A DNA stretch of 49,331 nucleotides, taken from positions 1 to 49,331 of the forward strand of contig JAGCGH010000150.1 in assembly GCA_017649705.1 (NCBI GenBank), given 5' to 3'. Source of the DNA: a bacterium (GTDB lineage Bacteria; Auribacterota; UBA3054). Within the stretch, counting starts at the first letter, position 1. Every line of letters begins with the position of its first letter. Position numbers and translations under genes: made by a program. Of the stretch, positions 32,307 through 41,489 are shown piece after piece. The notes beneath the pieces are model-generated. The model was given only the letters and a program-made list of their open reading frames with translations, did not search any database and was not told the origin of the DNA.

Positions 32307-34076
32307 TTACTTTTTACGCGCGCCGCCGATCCAGACTTCGTTGTTTTCGTAATCGAAGTATTTGTCCAGCTTGATGTTCTTTTTGGAATAGAGAAAATTT
32401 GCTTTGGCGCTGCCGCTTGCTTTGAAGGAGTTCAGGGAGCCCATATAGGTGGCGTGTTCGGAAGTTCCGTCGCTGCCGAAGAGCAATCCCCCCGCGAAAA
32501 GGCTGCCTTTAGCCTCGCAGCAATTGACGGCCCCTATGTTCCCGGGATAGACCTTGCGCTGGGGAGCGGCTGAGGAGGCGGAATGGATGAAGTTCGTGGA
32601 GGTGACCTCCTTCTTATTCTGCCTGACCCTGATGGTCAGGGGGAGTTCCGTGTGCCTCCTGGGGGAGGCGCCGTAGGAAACTCTGATCTTGATGTTGGTC
32701 AGGGTGTAATATTCGGTGCCGCTGAAATCGAAATCACCCAGGGCGGGATCCCAAACGAAGGTTCCCGATACGGCGTTGGTGCCGCTTACGCTGTACATGT
32801 CGAAACCAGAAAAAGTCTCGTTGACCGCGTTCGAGATAAAGCAGCCCCAGGCCAGGCCGCGGGCGGCAATGCTAAGGGATGAGACGCCCTCGGGAGGAAG
32901 GTTGGTGACGGAAAACGGCAGGGTGAAGACGCAGTTGGTGCCGGCCTGCAGTATTCCGCTGTTGGGGGCGCTGGCGAAAATGACGGGGGATGATATGTAA
33001 TTGTTCTCGTAGCCCACGCCGGCGTAGACGGAAGTGTTGTCTATAGTTCCGCCTTCGCCGCTCTTGTCCGCACTGGCTTTAAAGCTTTTCAGGCTGCCGT
33101 GGGAGGAGATCAGGGAATCGCGGGCGCTGACAGAGCGCAGGGAAACGGCGCCCATGTAGTAGTTCGTGAAATTGCCGGGATTGGCGTCGTTCATGGTTCT
33201 CAGGGAGGCGTTCAGAAGACCGTAATCCTCCTTGGGAGCCGGCAGAAAGGCGGCCTGGAGATTCGGTCCGCTGATGCTGACTTTTCCTATCCTCTGGGCC
33301 TTTATGAGCCCCATTTGCCAGCCGCCGCCGGCGATGGTCAGGTTGTCGATGAAAGAGGAGGCGGTAAGATCGGCGCTGGCAAAGCCGCCCTTCAGATAGG
33401 CAACCCCGGAGGCGTCTTTCATAAGATATGATTTCAGGGCGAATTTCTTGACGGTCCCGGAGACATTAAAGCAGGCCAGACGCTGCTCCTTAAGCCCGGG
33501 GAGGTAGGAATAATTGCCGCCCGTGATAAGGCAGGAGCCCAGGTTGCCCTTTAGGGAGACGTCGGCCCAGAGGTCGCCGCCCCAGTAGGTCAGATCTCCC
33601 GTGGCTTTGTCCTTATGCTTCAGGCCGGAAATTTTCAGCTGCTCCAGGGAGCCCTTGACGGAGACAAGTCCGTCGCCCGCCTCGTTGGACCCCAGGTCGC
33701 CTCCCAGGATGGTTATGCTCTGCATGGCGCTGTCCACGTACAGATCCTTCAGGTAGCCGACGCCGTTGGCGCCCGGCGGGAAGGTGATCTTAAGAGACTT
33801 CAGGGCCGGAGCGCTGAGGCTCCTTATCTTCAGGCAGAAGTTGGTGGGATCGTTCTCCAGAGGCCTGATGGTCAAGGCCGCTTTGGCGGCCGAAGCGGCG
33901 TCGTCCACGACTTTCAGGTCCCAGACGTCCCATTTTCCGCCGTTGCTGTAAGGGGAGGCGACGCAATAGCCCTTGCCGCTGTAATTAAGGCGCATGCCGC
34001 CGAAGATGACGGTGTCGGCGGAAAAGGCGGCCGCGGCAAAGCAGAATACGAAGGCGAATATAATACTTGTTCTCAT
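32307..34076 (-). CDS. Secreted protein, first of a tandem paralogous pair, unknown function
   Basis: The 589 residues start with a signal peptide (MRTSIIFAFVFCFAAAAFSA). The layout mirrors the downstream 594-residue protein: FGGMRLNYSGKG near the start, TILGGDLGSNEAGDGLVSVK, YWGGDLWADVSLKGNL, several GG-turn repeats, an Ig-like or beta-sandwich region near residues 365-470, then GSLFAGGLLFGSDGTSEHAT and a final VWIGGARKK. Sequence identity between the two is moderate, so the duplication is not recent. No catalytic motif is visible; a structural or binding role at the surface is plausible. It is the promoter-proximal gene of the pair, reading away from the giant modular gene. Confidence 0.75.
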   Translation of the reverse strand: MRTSIIFAFVFCFAAAAFSADTVIFGGMRLNYSGKGYCVASPYSNGGKWDVWDLKVVDDAASAAKAALTIRPLENDPTNFCLKIRSLSAPALKSLKITFPPGANGVGYLKDLYVDSAMQSITILGGDLGSNEAGDGLVSVKGSLEQLKISGLKHKDKATGDLTYWGGDLWADVSLKGNLGSCLITGGNYSYLPGLKEQRLACFNVSGTVKKFALKSYLMKDASGVAYLKGGFASADLTASSFIDNLTIAGGGWQMGLIKAQRIGKVSISGPNLQAAFLPAPKEDYGLLNASLRTMNDANPGNFTNYYMGAVSLRSVSARDSLISSHGSLKSFKASADKSGEGGTIDNTSVYAGVGYENNYISSPVIFASAPNSGILQAGTNCVFTLPFSVTNLPPEGVSSLSIAARGLAWGCFISNAVNETFSGFDMYSVSGTNAVSGTFVWDPALGDFDFSGTEYYTLTNIKIRVSYGASPRRHTELPLTIRVRQNKKEVTSTNFIHSASSAAPQRKVYPGNIGAVNCCEAKGSLFAGGLLFGSDGTSEHATYMGSLNSFKASGSAKANFLYSKKNIKLDKYFDYENNEVWIGGARKK

Positions 34077-34106
34077 AAGCGAAAATCTTTTGAGTTTAAC
34101 TATATA

Positions 34107-34115
34107 ATTTTATCA
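34107..34115 (-). promoter_or_regulatory. Extended -10 promoter element of the 589/594 operon
   Basis: TGA-TAAAAT on the minus strand (34115-34107), 30 bases upstream of the ATG at 34076. No clear -35 is seen. Confidence 0.45.
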
Positions 34116-34181
34116 TAAACCGCGCATTATTTTTACGGGGAGCAAATGATTCCCGGAATGGCCCGGCCGTTTCTGTTCAAG

Positions 34182-34210
34182 TTGACAAAATTTGCGTTGT
34201 TTAATAAAAT
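34182..34210 (+). promoter_or_regulatory. Strong promoter of the 1,467-residue modular protein gene
   Basis: Perfect TTGACA (34182-34187), 17-base spacer, TAAAAT (34205-34210). The leader carries a small hairpin CCTGT-TTTT-ACAGG (34229-34242) and an AAGGAG ribosome-binding site (34259-34264) seven bases before the ATG. This is the best consensus promoter of the window together with that of ilvE. Confidence 0.8.
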
Positions 34211-34271
34211 TTTCCTATCTTACCTAGACCTGTTTTTACAGGCCGCACCCAATTAACCAAGGAGTTCATTT

Positions 34272-37200
34272 ATGAAACGTTTTCTTCTCCTGGCGCTTCT
34301 TTTGGCGCTTTCCTCCACGCTTATGGCCGTGACCATCTACGAAGAGGATTTCGAGAGCTACGAGACCGGTACCGAACTGGTCGGGAACGTCGAAGGCTGG
34401 GCCTTCTTTTCCACCTACGACGGCAGCTCCACCATCGTCGAGAACGAGAGCGGCATTTCCAGCAAATGCCTGAAAATGCAGCAGACCGACGGCGGTTCGG
34501 CGGATTACGACATGATCTTCAGCCCGAAGTTCGATATGTCCACAGAAGATCCTCTTAGACAGCTTGTGAGAGTTTCCGCCACCGTGGTCCCCTCCAGCGA
34601 GACGGACATTATGGCGCTCTACGCCGTGAACGGCGAGACCAACCGTTTCGCCTATCTGCACATGAACGTGGCGAAAGGCGAGCTTACTTCCTACCCCACC
34701 GGCGCGACGCTGACCAATCTCCACAAGGACAATACGCCCAACCAGATCTCCATACTGTGGGACAACTACGACAACACCATCAGGGAGATCACCTGCAACG
34801 GCGAAGCCCAGGCCTGCCACATCCCCATGTCCGGCAGTTTCTATGGCCAGCCCGTCAGGATCCGCTTCTCCACGCAGTTCAGCACCAGAAAAGACTGGGT
34901 CACCTACTACGACGACGTCAAGGTGGAAGTTGAACCGCGCTACTCCGGCCCGCATCTGTTCATCGACACGAACAGCCTGACCCTTAAGAAGAAAGCCCAG
35001 GGTCACCTGACTCTCCAGAACGCCGGCAGTGAAGGCGACATCACCTTCTCGATCACCAAGAGCGAAGGCGCCGACTGGCTGACCGTCAGCCCCTCTAGCG
35101 GCACTTACAACGGCACCAAGGACCTGACCCTCTCCACTTCTGGCGACAAGGATTACGCCAGAGCGAAGTTCACCATCGACGCCGGCGACGCCGGAAAAGA
35201 AGTGGTGAGCGTTTACTGGGTGAACGGCACGGTCTTTTACCGCGAGGATTTTGAGGAACCCTTCATGACCATGGGCGACCTGCAGAACCAGGAAGGCTGG
35301 CTGGTCAGAAGCGACACCGGCTCCAGCAGCAACAGGGCCGAGATCGAAAAGCCCGAGTTTGCCGAAAGCCAGGTCATGCACGCTTACAGGTCCACCGGCT
35401 ACGACGGCGTCAGAAAGGGCGGCCGTCCCGGCAGCACGCCCATCGAAGGCTGCCCGGCCCTGGCCGTGGTGAAAGTTTCCGGCAAGGTCTATTGGGATTC
35501 TGCTTCCAACGCCGGCAGCGTCTACATCGCCACGCCTGACACCGCCAAGCCCTTCTGTATGAAGATCAGAAAGACTGACGGCCAGAACACCTTCTATCTC
35601 TACCAGATGAAGGATGGCTATTTCAGTCCTCCCGAATCGTTCAGCGGCAAGACCTGGCCCATGGACGAGTGGGTCTACATCTCCTACACCATCGACTTCG
35701 CCACTATGAAGGGCGTGGAAGTCCAGATCGGCGAGGATGTGGCGGACATCTCCGGCTACGAGCTCTACAACGTTGACGTCAAGGCCTTCACCGGCCTCTC
35801 CTTCTGCACCGACAAAGCTAGCGGCAACGACGACTGGGACGCCAAGTTCTACTTCGACGACATCCAGTGCGAATACATCCCCAGGGGCGACGAGCCCATC
35901 ATGGGCATCGACAACGACACTTTCCACACCGGCTTGACGGCTGAAAGCGGCGAAGTGACGCTGGTCAACGCCGGCGGCGGCAGCTTCGACTACACCGCCT
36001 CCGTTACAATGGGCAACAGCTGGCTCTCCATCGCCGAGCCCGCCAGCGGCACCTGCGAAGACGAAGCCAAGATCGTCTTCAACATCGACCGTTCCGGCAT
36101 GAACGAGGACTATTACCGCGGCGTGATCAACATTGACTGCGGCACGGCCGGCTCCACCAACGTCCTCGTGACGGCCGGCGCCGGACACATCATCTACAAG
36201 GAAGACTTCGAGGAACCCTTCATGCAGGTCGGCGACCTCCAGGGCCAGGACGGCTGGGTCGTCAGAGGCACCAACTGCGCCGACAGTAACGAAGCCTACG
36301 TCATCGACGCCCACGGCTCGCACTGCATGCACGCCAAGCGCGCCCAGGGTTACGACGGCATCAGGAACAACTCCATGTCCGGCTGCCCCGAGAACCAGCT
36401 CGTGAAGTTCTCTTACAGGATCTACTGGGACGACCAGTCCGAAGCGCAGAACGTCTATCTGGCCACCCCGGCCGGCATGAAGCCCTTCTGTATGAAGATC
36501 AGGAGAAAAGACGACGGCACCTTCTATCTCTACCAGATGATGGACGGCTCCTATCGTCCGCCGCTGGATGGCGTCAGCTGGTCCCTGAACGAATGGATCC
36601 CCATCTCCTATACCCTGGACTTCCGTTCCAACAGCGGCGTGACAGTCCAAATAGGCGACGACGAGGCTGACATCAACACCCTGGAACTCTACGGCAGCTA
36701 CAAGAAGCTGGAAGGCTTCTCCTTCTGCACGGACGGTTCCGGCAACGAATTCGACTCCCTCTTCTATTTCGACGACTTCAAGATGGAAGTCCTCGACAGG
36801 CCGGCCGATCCCAAGCTCTTCCTGACCAAGGACAGACTGGTGGTGGGCTTCGACGTCGAGACCGGCGCTCTGGCCATCCAGAACTCCGGCGCCGGCAGTT
36901 TCGAATGGACCGCTTCTTTCCCGGATGATCCCTCCTGGGTGGAACTGGTCGCCGAACACGGCACCTGCGAAAAGGAAGACGAGATCCGCTTCAAGATCCT
37001 GAGGGACGAGATGGAGTCTGACTACTACCGCACCGTCATGCACATCGACGCCGGCGAGGCCGGCGAGGCCGACGTTGTGGTCTGCGTCTGCTCCGGCAGT
37101 GTCTTCTACAAGGAAGACTTCGAGGAACCCTACATGCACGTGGGCGACCTGCAGAACCAGGACGGCTGGTGCGTCAGGAACGGCGGCTACTGCCGCGACG

Positions 37201-38675
37201 TGAACTCCGCCTTCGTCACCAACGGTCTGCCCTTCTCGGACGGCGCGGTGATGCACACCGTGGTCTCCAAGGGCATCGACGGCACTACCAAGGACTACGT
37301 CGACACCTGCCCCAGGGACGCCAGGGTGAAAGTCTCCATGGACGTTTACTGGGATAGCGCTTCTCCCTGCGACGCGGTGTACCTGGCCTGCCCGGCCCGC
37401 CACAAACCCATGACTCTTAAGATCGAGAACAAGGGCGACGGCACCTTCGGCGTCAGAGGCATGCAGGACGACAGCTACAAAGTGATGGTTGGCAAGACCT
37501 GGTCCATGGACGAATGGGTGCACATCAGCTATTCTATGGACGTCAGGACCCAGACCGGCGTCGAACTGACGATCGGCGAAGAGACCGAGGACATCACCCA
37601 GGTCGTGCTTTATGGCAACGGCGGCATTCACACCTACGAAGGCTTCTCCTTCTGCACGGACGGCGACGACGATATGGACTCCCTCTTCTACTTCGACAAT
37701 TTCGTCTTCGAGATCGTCCCCAAGGAAGACAAGCCCCATCCCGTGATGCCCAGCGCGACCGTTGTCGGATCGGAAGATTCCGCCACGGTGAAAGTTCTCA
37801 ATTACGGCACGCCGTATGACTTCTCTATCAGCGTGCTGGATATGCCCGGCAACGTGAGCGTCACTCCCGCCAGCGGCCGCACCGAGGATAGCACGGAGTT
37901 TACCGTGAAGGTGAGCCGCGAAAGTCTGGAAGAGAACTACTACCGCGCCAGGGTACGCATGGCTTATACCGACGGAACCACGGAGGGCGCTCTGACGTCC
38001 TTGGTGACCTTCGCGGTGGGCGGCTGGTACTATGGCGCCGACTTCCTCGGCCCCTGGTTCAGCTACGGTCCGCTGAACGGTCAGGAATGCTGGAGCGTCG
38101 GTGTCAGCGACTGCGAGATCATCAATCTGGACGGTGAGAACTGCATCAAGTTCCCCTATGCCTGCACCGCCGAGCTGGAAGCCAAGGTGCCCCTGGAAGG
38201 CATCTTCACCTTCAGCGGCCGCGTCTACTCCGAAGAGCTGGCTGACGACTCCTATTTCCACTTCGGAACCGTGGACGGCAGCGGCTACTATCCGATGTAC
38301 ATCTCTAGGGAAGGCGATCCCAGGGAACTGCAGTTCGGCTACTTCCAGGGCAACAACTGGACGCCTATTGCCACCGCGCCCTTCGGTGAATGGGTCGACT
38401 TCAGCTTCACCATGGACACCGACGTGACCGTGGCCAGCGTGACCCAGATCACCTTCGGCGACTTTGTGACCAACTTCGCCATCGGCGATCTCCCGCTGAA
38501 CACCAAGTACGACTTCGCGAAGATCGACAAGTTCACCATCGGCTTGCACGACGTGGCCAACCCGGCCGGCATGTATCTCTCCAGGATCGTCGTCAGGGAT
38601 CCCTCGGTCCCCGAACCGGCGATCTTGGCGTTGCTCGCCTTGGTCGGATTGCTCTTCGTGCGTAAAGCGAACTAA
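34272..38675 (+). CDS. Giant modular surface protein: repeated jelly-roll/BACON-like modules with PEP-CTERM tail
   Basis: The 1,467 residues have a signal peptide (MKRFLLLALLLALSSTLMA) and a C-terminal PEP-CTERM tail (VPEPAILALLALVGLLFV, then RKAN). Between them lie five modules of about 215-320 residues, beginning near residues 20, 321, 642, 945 and 1253. Each opens with a phrase like FYKEDFEEP...GDLQNQDGW, continues as a concanavalin-type jelly roll ending in FYFDDF or similar, and the first four end with a BACON-like Ig domain (for example SWLSIAEPASGT, DYYRGVINIDCGTAGS). Modules 2-4 share near-identical phrases even in DNA (tacaaggaagacttcgagga at 36196 and about 37110), so they expanded recently. 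Codons are strongly biased, suggesting high expression. Carbohydrate binding is an inference. Confidence 0.85.
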   Translation: MKRFLLLALLLALSSTLMAVTIYEEDFESYETGTELVGNVEGWAFFSTYDGSSTIVENESGISSKCLKMQQTDGGSADYDMIFSPKFDMSTEDPLRQLVRVSATVVPSSETDIMALYAVNGETNRFAYLHMNVAKGELTSYPTGATLTNLHKDNTPNQISILWDNYDNTIREITCNGEAQACHIPMSGSFYGQPVRIRFSTQFSTRKDWVTYYDDVKVEVEPRYSGPHLFIDTNSLTLKKKAQGHLTLQNAGSEGDITFSITKSEGADWLTVSPSSGTYNGTKDLTLSTSGDKDYARAKFTIDAGDAGKEVVSVYWVNGTVFYREDFEEPFMTMGDLQNQEGWLVRSDTGSSSNRAEIEKPEFAESQVMHAYRSTGYDGVRKGGRPGSTPIEGCPALAVVKVSGKVYWDSASNAGSVYIATPDTAKPFCMKIRKTDGQNTFYLYQMKDGYFSPPESFSGKTWPMDEWVYISYTIDFATMKGVEVQIGEDVADISGYELYNVDVKAFTGLSFCTDKASGNDDWDAKFYFDDIQCEYIPRGDEPIMGIDNDTFHTGLTAESGEVTLVNAGGGSFDYTASVTMGNSWLSIAEPASGTCEDEAKIVFNIDRSGMNEDYYRGVINIDCGTAGSTNVLVTAGAGHIIYKEDFEEPFMQVGDLQGQDGWVVRGTNCADSNEAYVIDAHGSHCMHAKRAQGYDGIRNNSMSGCPENQLVKFSYRIYWDDQSEAQNVYLATPAGMKPFCMKIRRKDDGTFYLYQMMDGSYRPPLDGVSWSLNEWIPISYTLDFRSNSGVTVQIGDDEADINTLELYGSYKKLEGFSFCTDGSGNEFDSLFYFDDFKMEVLDRPADPKLFLTKDRLVVGFDVETGALAIQNSGAGSFEWTASFPDDPSWVELVAEHGTCEKEDEIRFKILRDEMESDYYRTVMHIDAGEAGEADVVVCVCSGSVFYKEDFEEPYMHVGDLQNQDGWCVRNGGYCRDVNSAFVTNGLPFSDGAVMHTVVSKGIDGTTKDYVDTCPRDARVKVSMDVYWDSASPCDAVYLACPARHKPMTLKIENKGDGTFGVRGMQDDSYKVMVGKTWSMDEWVHISYSMDVRTQTGVELTIGEETEDITQVVLYGNGGIHTYEGFSFCTDGDDDMDSLFYFDNFVFEIVPKEDKPHPVMPSATVVGSEDSATVKVLNYGTPYDFSISVLDMPGNVSVTPASGRTEDSTEFTVKVSRESLEENYYRARVRMAYTDGTTEGALTSLVTFAVGGWYYGADFLGPWFSYGPLNGQECWSVGVSDCEIINLDGENCIKFPYACTAELEAKVPLEGIFTFSGRVYSEELADDSYFHFGTVDGSGYYPMYISREGDPRELQFGYFQGNNWTPIATAPFGEWVDFSFTMDTDVTVASVTQITFGDFVTNFAIGDLPLNTKYDFAKIDKFTIGLHDVANPAGMYLSRIVVRDPSVPEPAILALLALVGLLFVRKAN

Positions 38676-38683
38676 GTCCGTTT

Positions 38684-38697
38684 AGCCAGCGCTGGCT
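38684..38697. repeat. Short palindrome after the giant gene
   Basis: AGCCAGC followed directly by GCTGGCT, a perfect 14-base palindrome nine bases after the stop codon and just before the long terminator hairpin. It could be a hairpin in the mRNA tail or a protein-binding dyad. Confidence 0.4.
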
Positions 38698-38700
38698 TAC

Positions 38701-38772
38701 AGCGCAAAAAAGACACGCCCCTCTTGATTTTACTTCGTAACAAAATCTTGAGGGGTGTGTCTTTTTTTGCGC
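38701..38772. terminator. Very long terminator hairpin
   Basis: Arms of about 31 bases pair almost perfectly: AGCGCAAAAAAGACACGCCC followed by CTCTTGATTTT on the left and AAAATCTTGAGGGG followed by TGTGTCTTTTTTTGCGCT on the right, with a loop of about ten bases. One G:T wobble, a central TT/TT mismatch and one extra T in the right-hand T-run are the only imperfections. The seven T residues (38762-38768) lie inside the right arm. It ends the giant modular gene and can work in both directions. Confidence 0.8.
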
Positions 38773-38801
38773 TTACAGCCTTTGGTTTATTTTGCTATAA
38801 T
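38772..38801 (+). promoter_or_regulatory. Promoter of the 869-residue modular protein gene
   Basis: Extended -10 TGC-TATAAT (38793-38801) with a weak -35 CTTACA (38772-38777) at 18 bases. The -35 overlaps the end of the long terminator hairpin. The ATG is at 38834, with AGAGGA about six bases upstream of it. Confidence 0.55.
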
Positions 38802-38833
38802 TTCCGGTAATTTAATCAATAAGTAGAGGAATT

Positions 38834-41443
38834 ATGCGAAAGTTTTTTCTAACGGCTTTGGCCGGATTGACGGCTGCCGCGGCCTTGGGCGGGCAGGTCT
38901 ATTACAGCTGTGATTTTGAGGAAGGCTACACTGACGGCGACCTTCAGGGCCAGCACAACTGGACGGTCAGGTCCACCGACGGCTACAGCAGCCAGGAAAA
39001 CGCTGCCACGGTAGGAAGCTACAACGGCCGGCGCTGCGCCAAAATAGAAAGGGGCACCGGTTGGGACGGCGTCATCGTGAAAGAAATACCGGAAACGCCC
39101 AAGGGCAGTTTCGTCAAGGTCTCCTTCAAATTCTTCTGGCCGTCTGATTCCAGCGTCTCCAGCGTCCTTTTCACCAGCCACTGGTGGAACCGCCCCATGC
39201 TTCTTAGGTTCTCTTTGAACGACAAGGGCAAGATTCAGGTCTACGCCCTCCAGGACGACGTCAACTGCGTGCCGCAGGTCTTCAAGACGAAAGGCTTCGA
39301 CCAGGGGCAGTGGATAGACGTCTCCTACACGGTGGATTTCAGTTACCAAATGTTCGATACTCTCACGGTCAACGGCACCGAGGGCGACATCAGCAAGGTG
39401 GCTTTGCACGACGACTCCAAGAATCTGAAGAGCTTCGCCGTCAACGTGGACGCCGGCGCCGACATCTGCGTGGACGACATCAAGGTTGAGACTGTGGCGC
39501 ATTCAGGCAACCCCAGGCTGGTCCTGAAGACCGACCGTTTTGTCATAGCCTCCAAAAACGCCTCCGCGAAAATGCCCATGTACAATTTCGGCGAAGGCGA
39601 GATCACTTATAGAGCCACTGTTGACGATCAGCCGGAATGGCTGACCGTGAAGAACCCGGAGGGGACTTTCACGGCCAACACCACGCTTGACTTCAATCTT
39701 GACCGCTCGCTTATGGCGACCAACGTCTATTACCGCGTGCTGCACCTTGAAGCGGGTTCGGCCGGCAGCAAGGAAGTCATGCTGAAGATCCATTCCAAGG
39801 GCGCCATCGCCGCCTATTCCTTCGATCCGCCGGCCCTCTATCCCGGCGAGATCACCGGCCAGGACGGTTGGAAAGGCAGAAGCGGGGACGGCTACGGACC
39901 AAACGACATGTCCATGGACGTCACCAACGTCTCTTTCGGCGTGGACGGCCCCTGCGGCTATATTCACAATTCCTACGGCTGGGACGGCTACGACTGTCCC
40001 GCCAAATCGGATGGCGAGAATCCTCTCATCAGAGTGTCCATGAAGATCAGGAAGGGGAGCGAGAGCACCCAGGATTCCTTCTATCTGCGCAACGGATGGT
40101 GGGATTTCCTCTATGAATTCTGGTTCTGGGTCTACGAGGGGAATTTCTATCTTTACAAATTCAATCTCGGCGATTCTTACGCCGTCACCGGTTTCCATCC
40201 CTTCCCCTTGGACACCTGGCTTGATCTCTCCTTCACCGTCGACATGCGCCTTTACCGTCTGACGGAGTTCTCCCTGGGCGACTTCTCGACGAACTTCGTC
40301 AAGGGCTTTGAGCTTTACACCAAGCACGATTCCGAGGAGCGCTACACGATCTTCAACACGCTGGCCTTCATCTGCGGCAACACGGACGTCACCGACGCTG
40401 AGCTTTTAATCGACGACATTCTGGTCACGGAACTGGAACGCGAGAAAAAACCCGTGCCGATCATGGAAAAGATCGTGCCGGTCGATCCGAAGGCCAGCAG
40501 CATGACGGTGCCCCTTTTGAACGCGGGCGGCAGGGGCTTCAACTACACCCTTAGCGTGCTTGATCTGCCGGACAACATCGTCCCCAATCCCAACAGAGGC
40601 AGAGTGGGGGAAACGGCCGAGCTTAAATTCGATCTGAAAACGTCCAAACTGGAAGACGCTTTTTACCGCTCCAGAGTCGTTCTGGATTACAAGGGCGTTT
40701 CCAGCAGCGGCGACGGCTCCGTAACTTCGCTCTTCACCCTTGCCAAGGGCGGCTGGTACTATACCACGGATTTTGAGACCGGCGGTTACGAGCTGGGCAA
40801 CCTGAGAGACCAGGACACCTGGGTGGCCGGGGGCGTTTCTTCGGAAACGAATCCGCAGGTCGCCAAGAAAGAGGGCGAGCAGTGCGCCTGTCTCCCAGGC
40901 GAAGGCTACATGAAGAGCGCCTGCTTCATTCCCTCGGAGAGCGACTTTACTTTCAAGTGCCGCTTCTTTGTCGAGGAAGGCGACGACGAAGGCTACGCCA
41001 AGCTTTCCTTCATCGATGACACCGGCTTCCTGCCATTCTACATCTGCCGCGACAACGAGATCGGCCGCGCGGTCCTGGGCTATATCCCGGCCGGGGGAGA
41101 CACCTTCGAGCCGCTCTTCACCGCTCCTCTTGACTCCTGGCAGAATTTCTCCGTCAGCATGAACACCAATCTGGAATTCGACGAAGTCACGGCCATCACC
41201 TTCGGCGATTACGAGACGAACCTGCCTCCCGGCTCGATCTTTCTGAAAACGGAATACGACGCCTGCGCCGTCTCCAATTTTACCATCAGGGTGGATAGAA
41301 ATACGGAGGAGGAAGTGGACGTCGCGCCCTTCTGGTTCGACAACATCGTCGTGAGGGACAGTTCCATACCGGAACCCGCGGCCCTTTGCCTGCTGGCGCT
41401 TGCTTTGGCTTGCGCTCGCGTTTGTTTGACACGGAGAGCTTAA
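38834..41443 (+). CDS. Three-module jelly-roll/BACON-like surface protein with PEP-CTERM tail
   Basis: The 869 residues have a signal peptide (MRKFFLTALAGLTAAAALGG) and the tail IPEPAALCLLALALACARVC followed by LTRRA. Three modules start near residues 23, 325 and 640, each opening with a phrase like DFEEGYTDGDLQGQHNW and followed, in the first two, by a BACON-like Ig domain (QPEWLTVKNPEGTF, YYRVLHLEAGSAGS). It is a clear but diverged paralogue of the 1,467-residue protein immediately upstream and of the partial protein at the right edge; DNA-level identity is low, so the duplication is older than the module expansion inside the giant gene. Sugar or glycan binding at the cell surface is inferred. 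No enzyme motif is visible. Confidence 0.83.
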   Translation: MRKFFLTALAGLTAAAALGGQVYYSCDFEEGYTDGDLQGQHNWTVRSTDGYSSQENAATVGSYNGRRCAKIERGTGWDGVIVKEIPETPKGSFVKVSFKFFWPSDSSVSSVLFTSHWWNRPMLLRFSLNDKGKIQVYALQDDVNCVPQVFKTKGFDQGQWIDVSYTVDFSYQMFDTLTVNGTEGDISKVALHDDSKNLKSFAVNVDAGADICVDDIKVETVAHSGNPRLVLKTDRFVIASKNASAKMPMYNFGEGEITYRATVDDQPEWLTVKNPEGTFTANTTLDFNLDRSLMATNVYYRVLHLEAGSAGSKEVMLKIHSKGAIAAYSFDPPALYPGEITGQDGWKGRSGDGYGPNDMSMDVTNVSFGVDGPCGYIHNSYGWDGYDCPAKSDGENPLIRVSMKIRKGSESTQDSFYLRNGWWDFLYEFWFWVYEGNFYLYKFNLGDSYAVTGFHPFPLDTWLDLSFTVDMRLYRLTEFSLGDFSTNFVKGFELYTKHDSEERYTIFNTLAFICGNTDVTDAELLIDDILVTELEREKKPVPIMEKIVPVDPKASSMTVPLLNAGGRGFNYTLSVLDLPDNIVPNPNRGRVGETAELKFDLKTSKLEDAFYRSRVVLDYKGVSSSGDGSVTSLFTLAKGGWYYTTDFETGGYELGNLRDQDTWVAGGVSSETNPQVAKKEGEQCACLPGEGYMKSACFIPSESDFTFKCRFFVEEGDDEGYAKLSFIDDTGFLPFYICRDNEIGRAVLGYIPAGGDTFEPLFTAPLDSWQNFSVSMNTNLEFDEVTAITFGDYETNLPPGSIFLKTEYDACAVSNFTIRVDRNTEEEVDVAPFWFDNIVVRDSSIPEPAALCLLALALACARVCLTRRA

Positions 41444-41454
41444 AGCGGTAGAAT
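41426..41454 (+). promoter_or_regulatory. Promoter of ilvE
   Basis: Perfect TTGACA (41426-41431), 17-base spacer, TAGAAT (41449-41454). The -35 overlaps the last codons of the preceding PEP-CTERM gene. AAGGAG lies about seven bases before the ATG at 41490. Confidence 0.75.
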
Positions 41455-41489
41455 CAATACATAAGCAATAATCTATTAAGGAGTTTTTT

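Noticed and set aside
28561-34271. Sigma-54 (-24/-12) promoters before the PEP-CTERM genes
   Set aside because: Because rpoN is nearby and PEP-CTERM genes use sigma-54 in some bacteria, I looked for TGGC-N8-TTGC type sites. None was convincing; sigma-70-type elements explain the genes better.
34266-38549. An open frame of 1,427 codons antisense to the giant modular gene
   Set aside because: It exists because the sense gene uses a narrow set of codons that leaves few stops on the other strand. It has no signal peptide or domain, and the sense frame has promoter, ribosome-binding site, repeats and a PEP-CTERM tail.
34272-38675. Tandem repeats considered as a CRISPR array or satellite
   Set aside because: The repeats are about 900 bases long, in frame, and encode protein modules.
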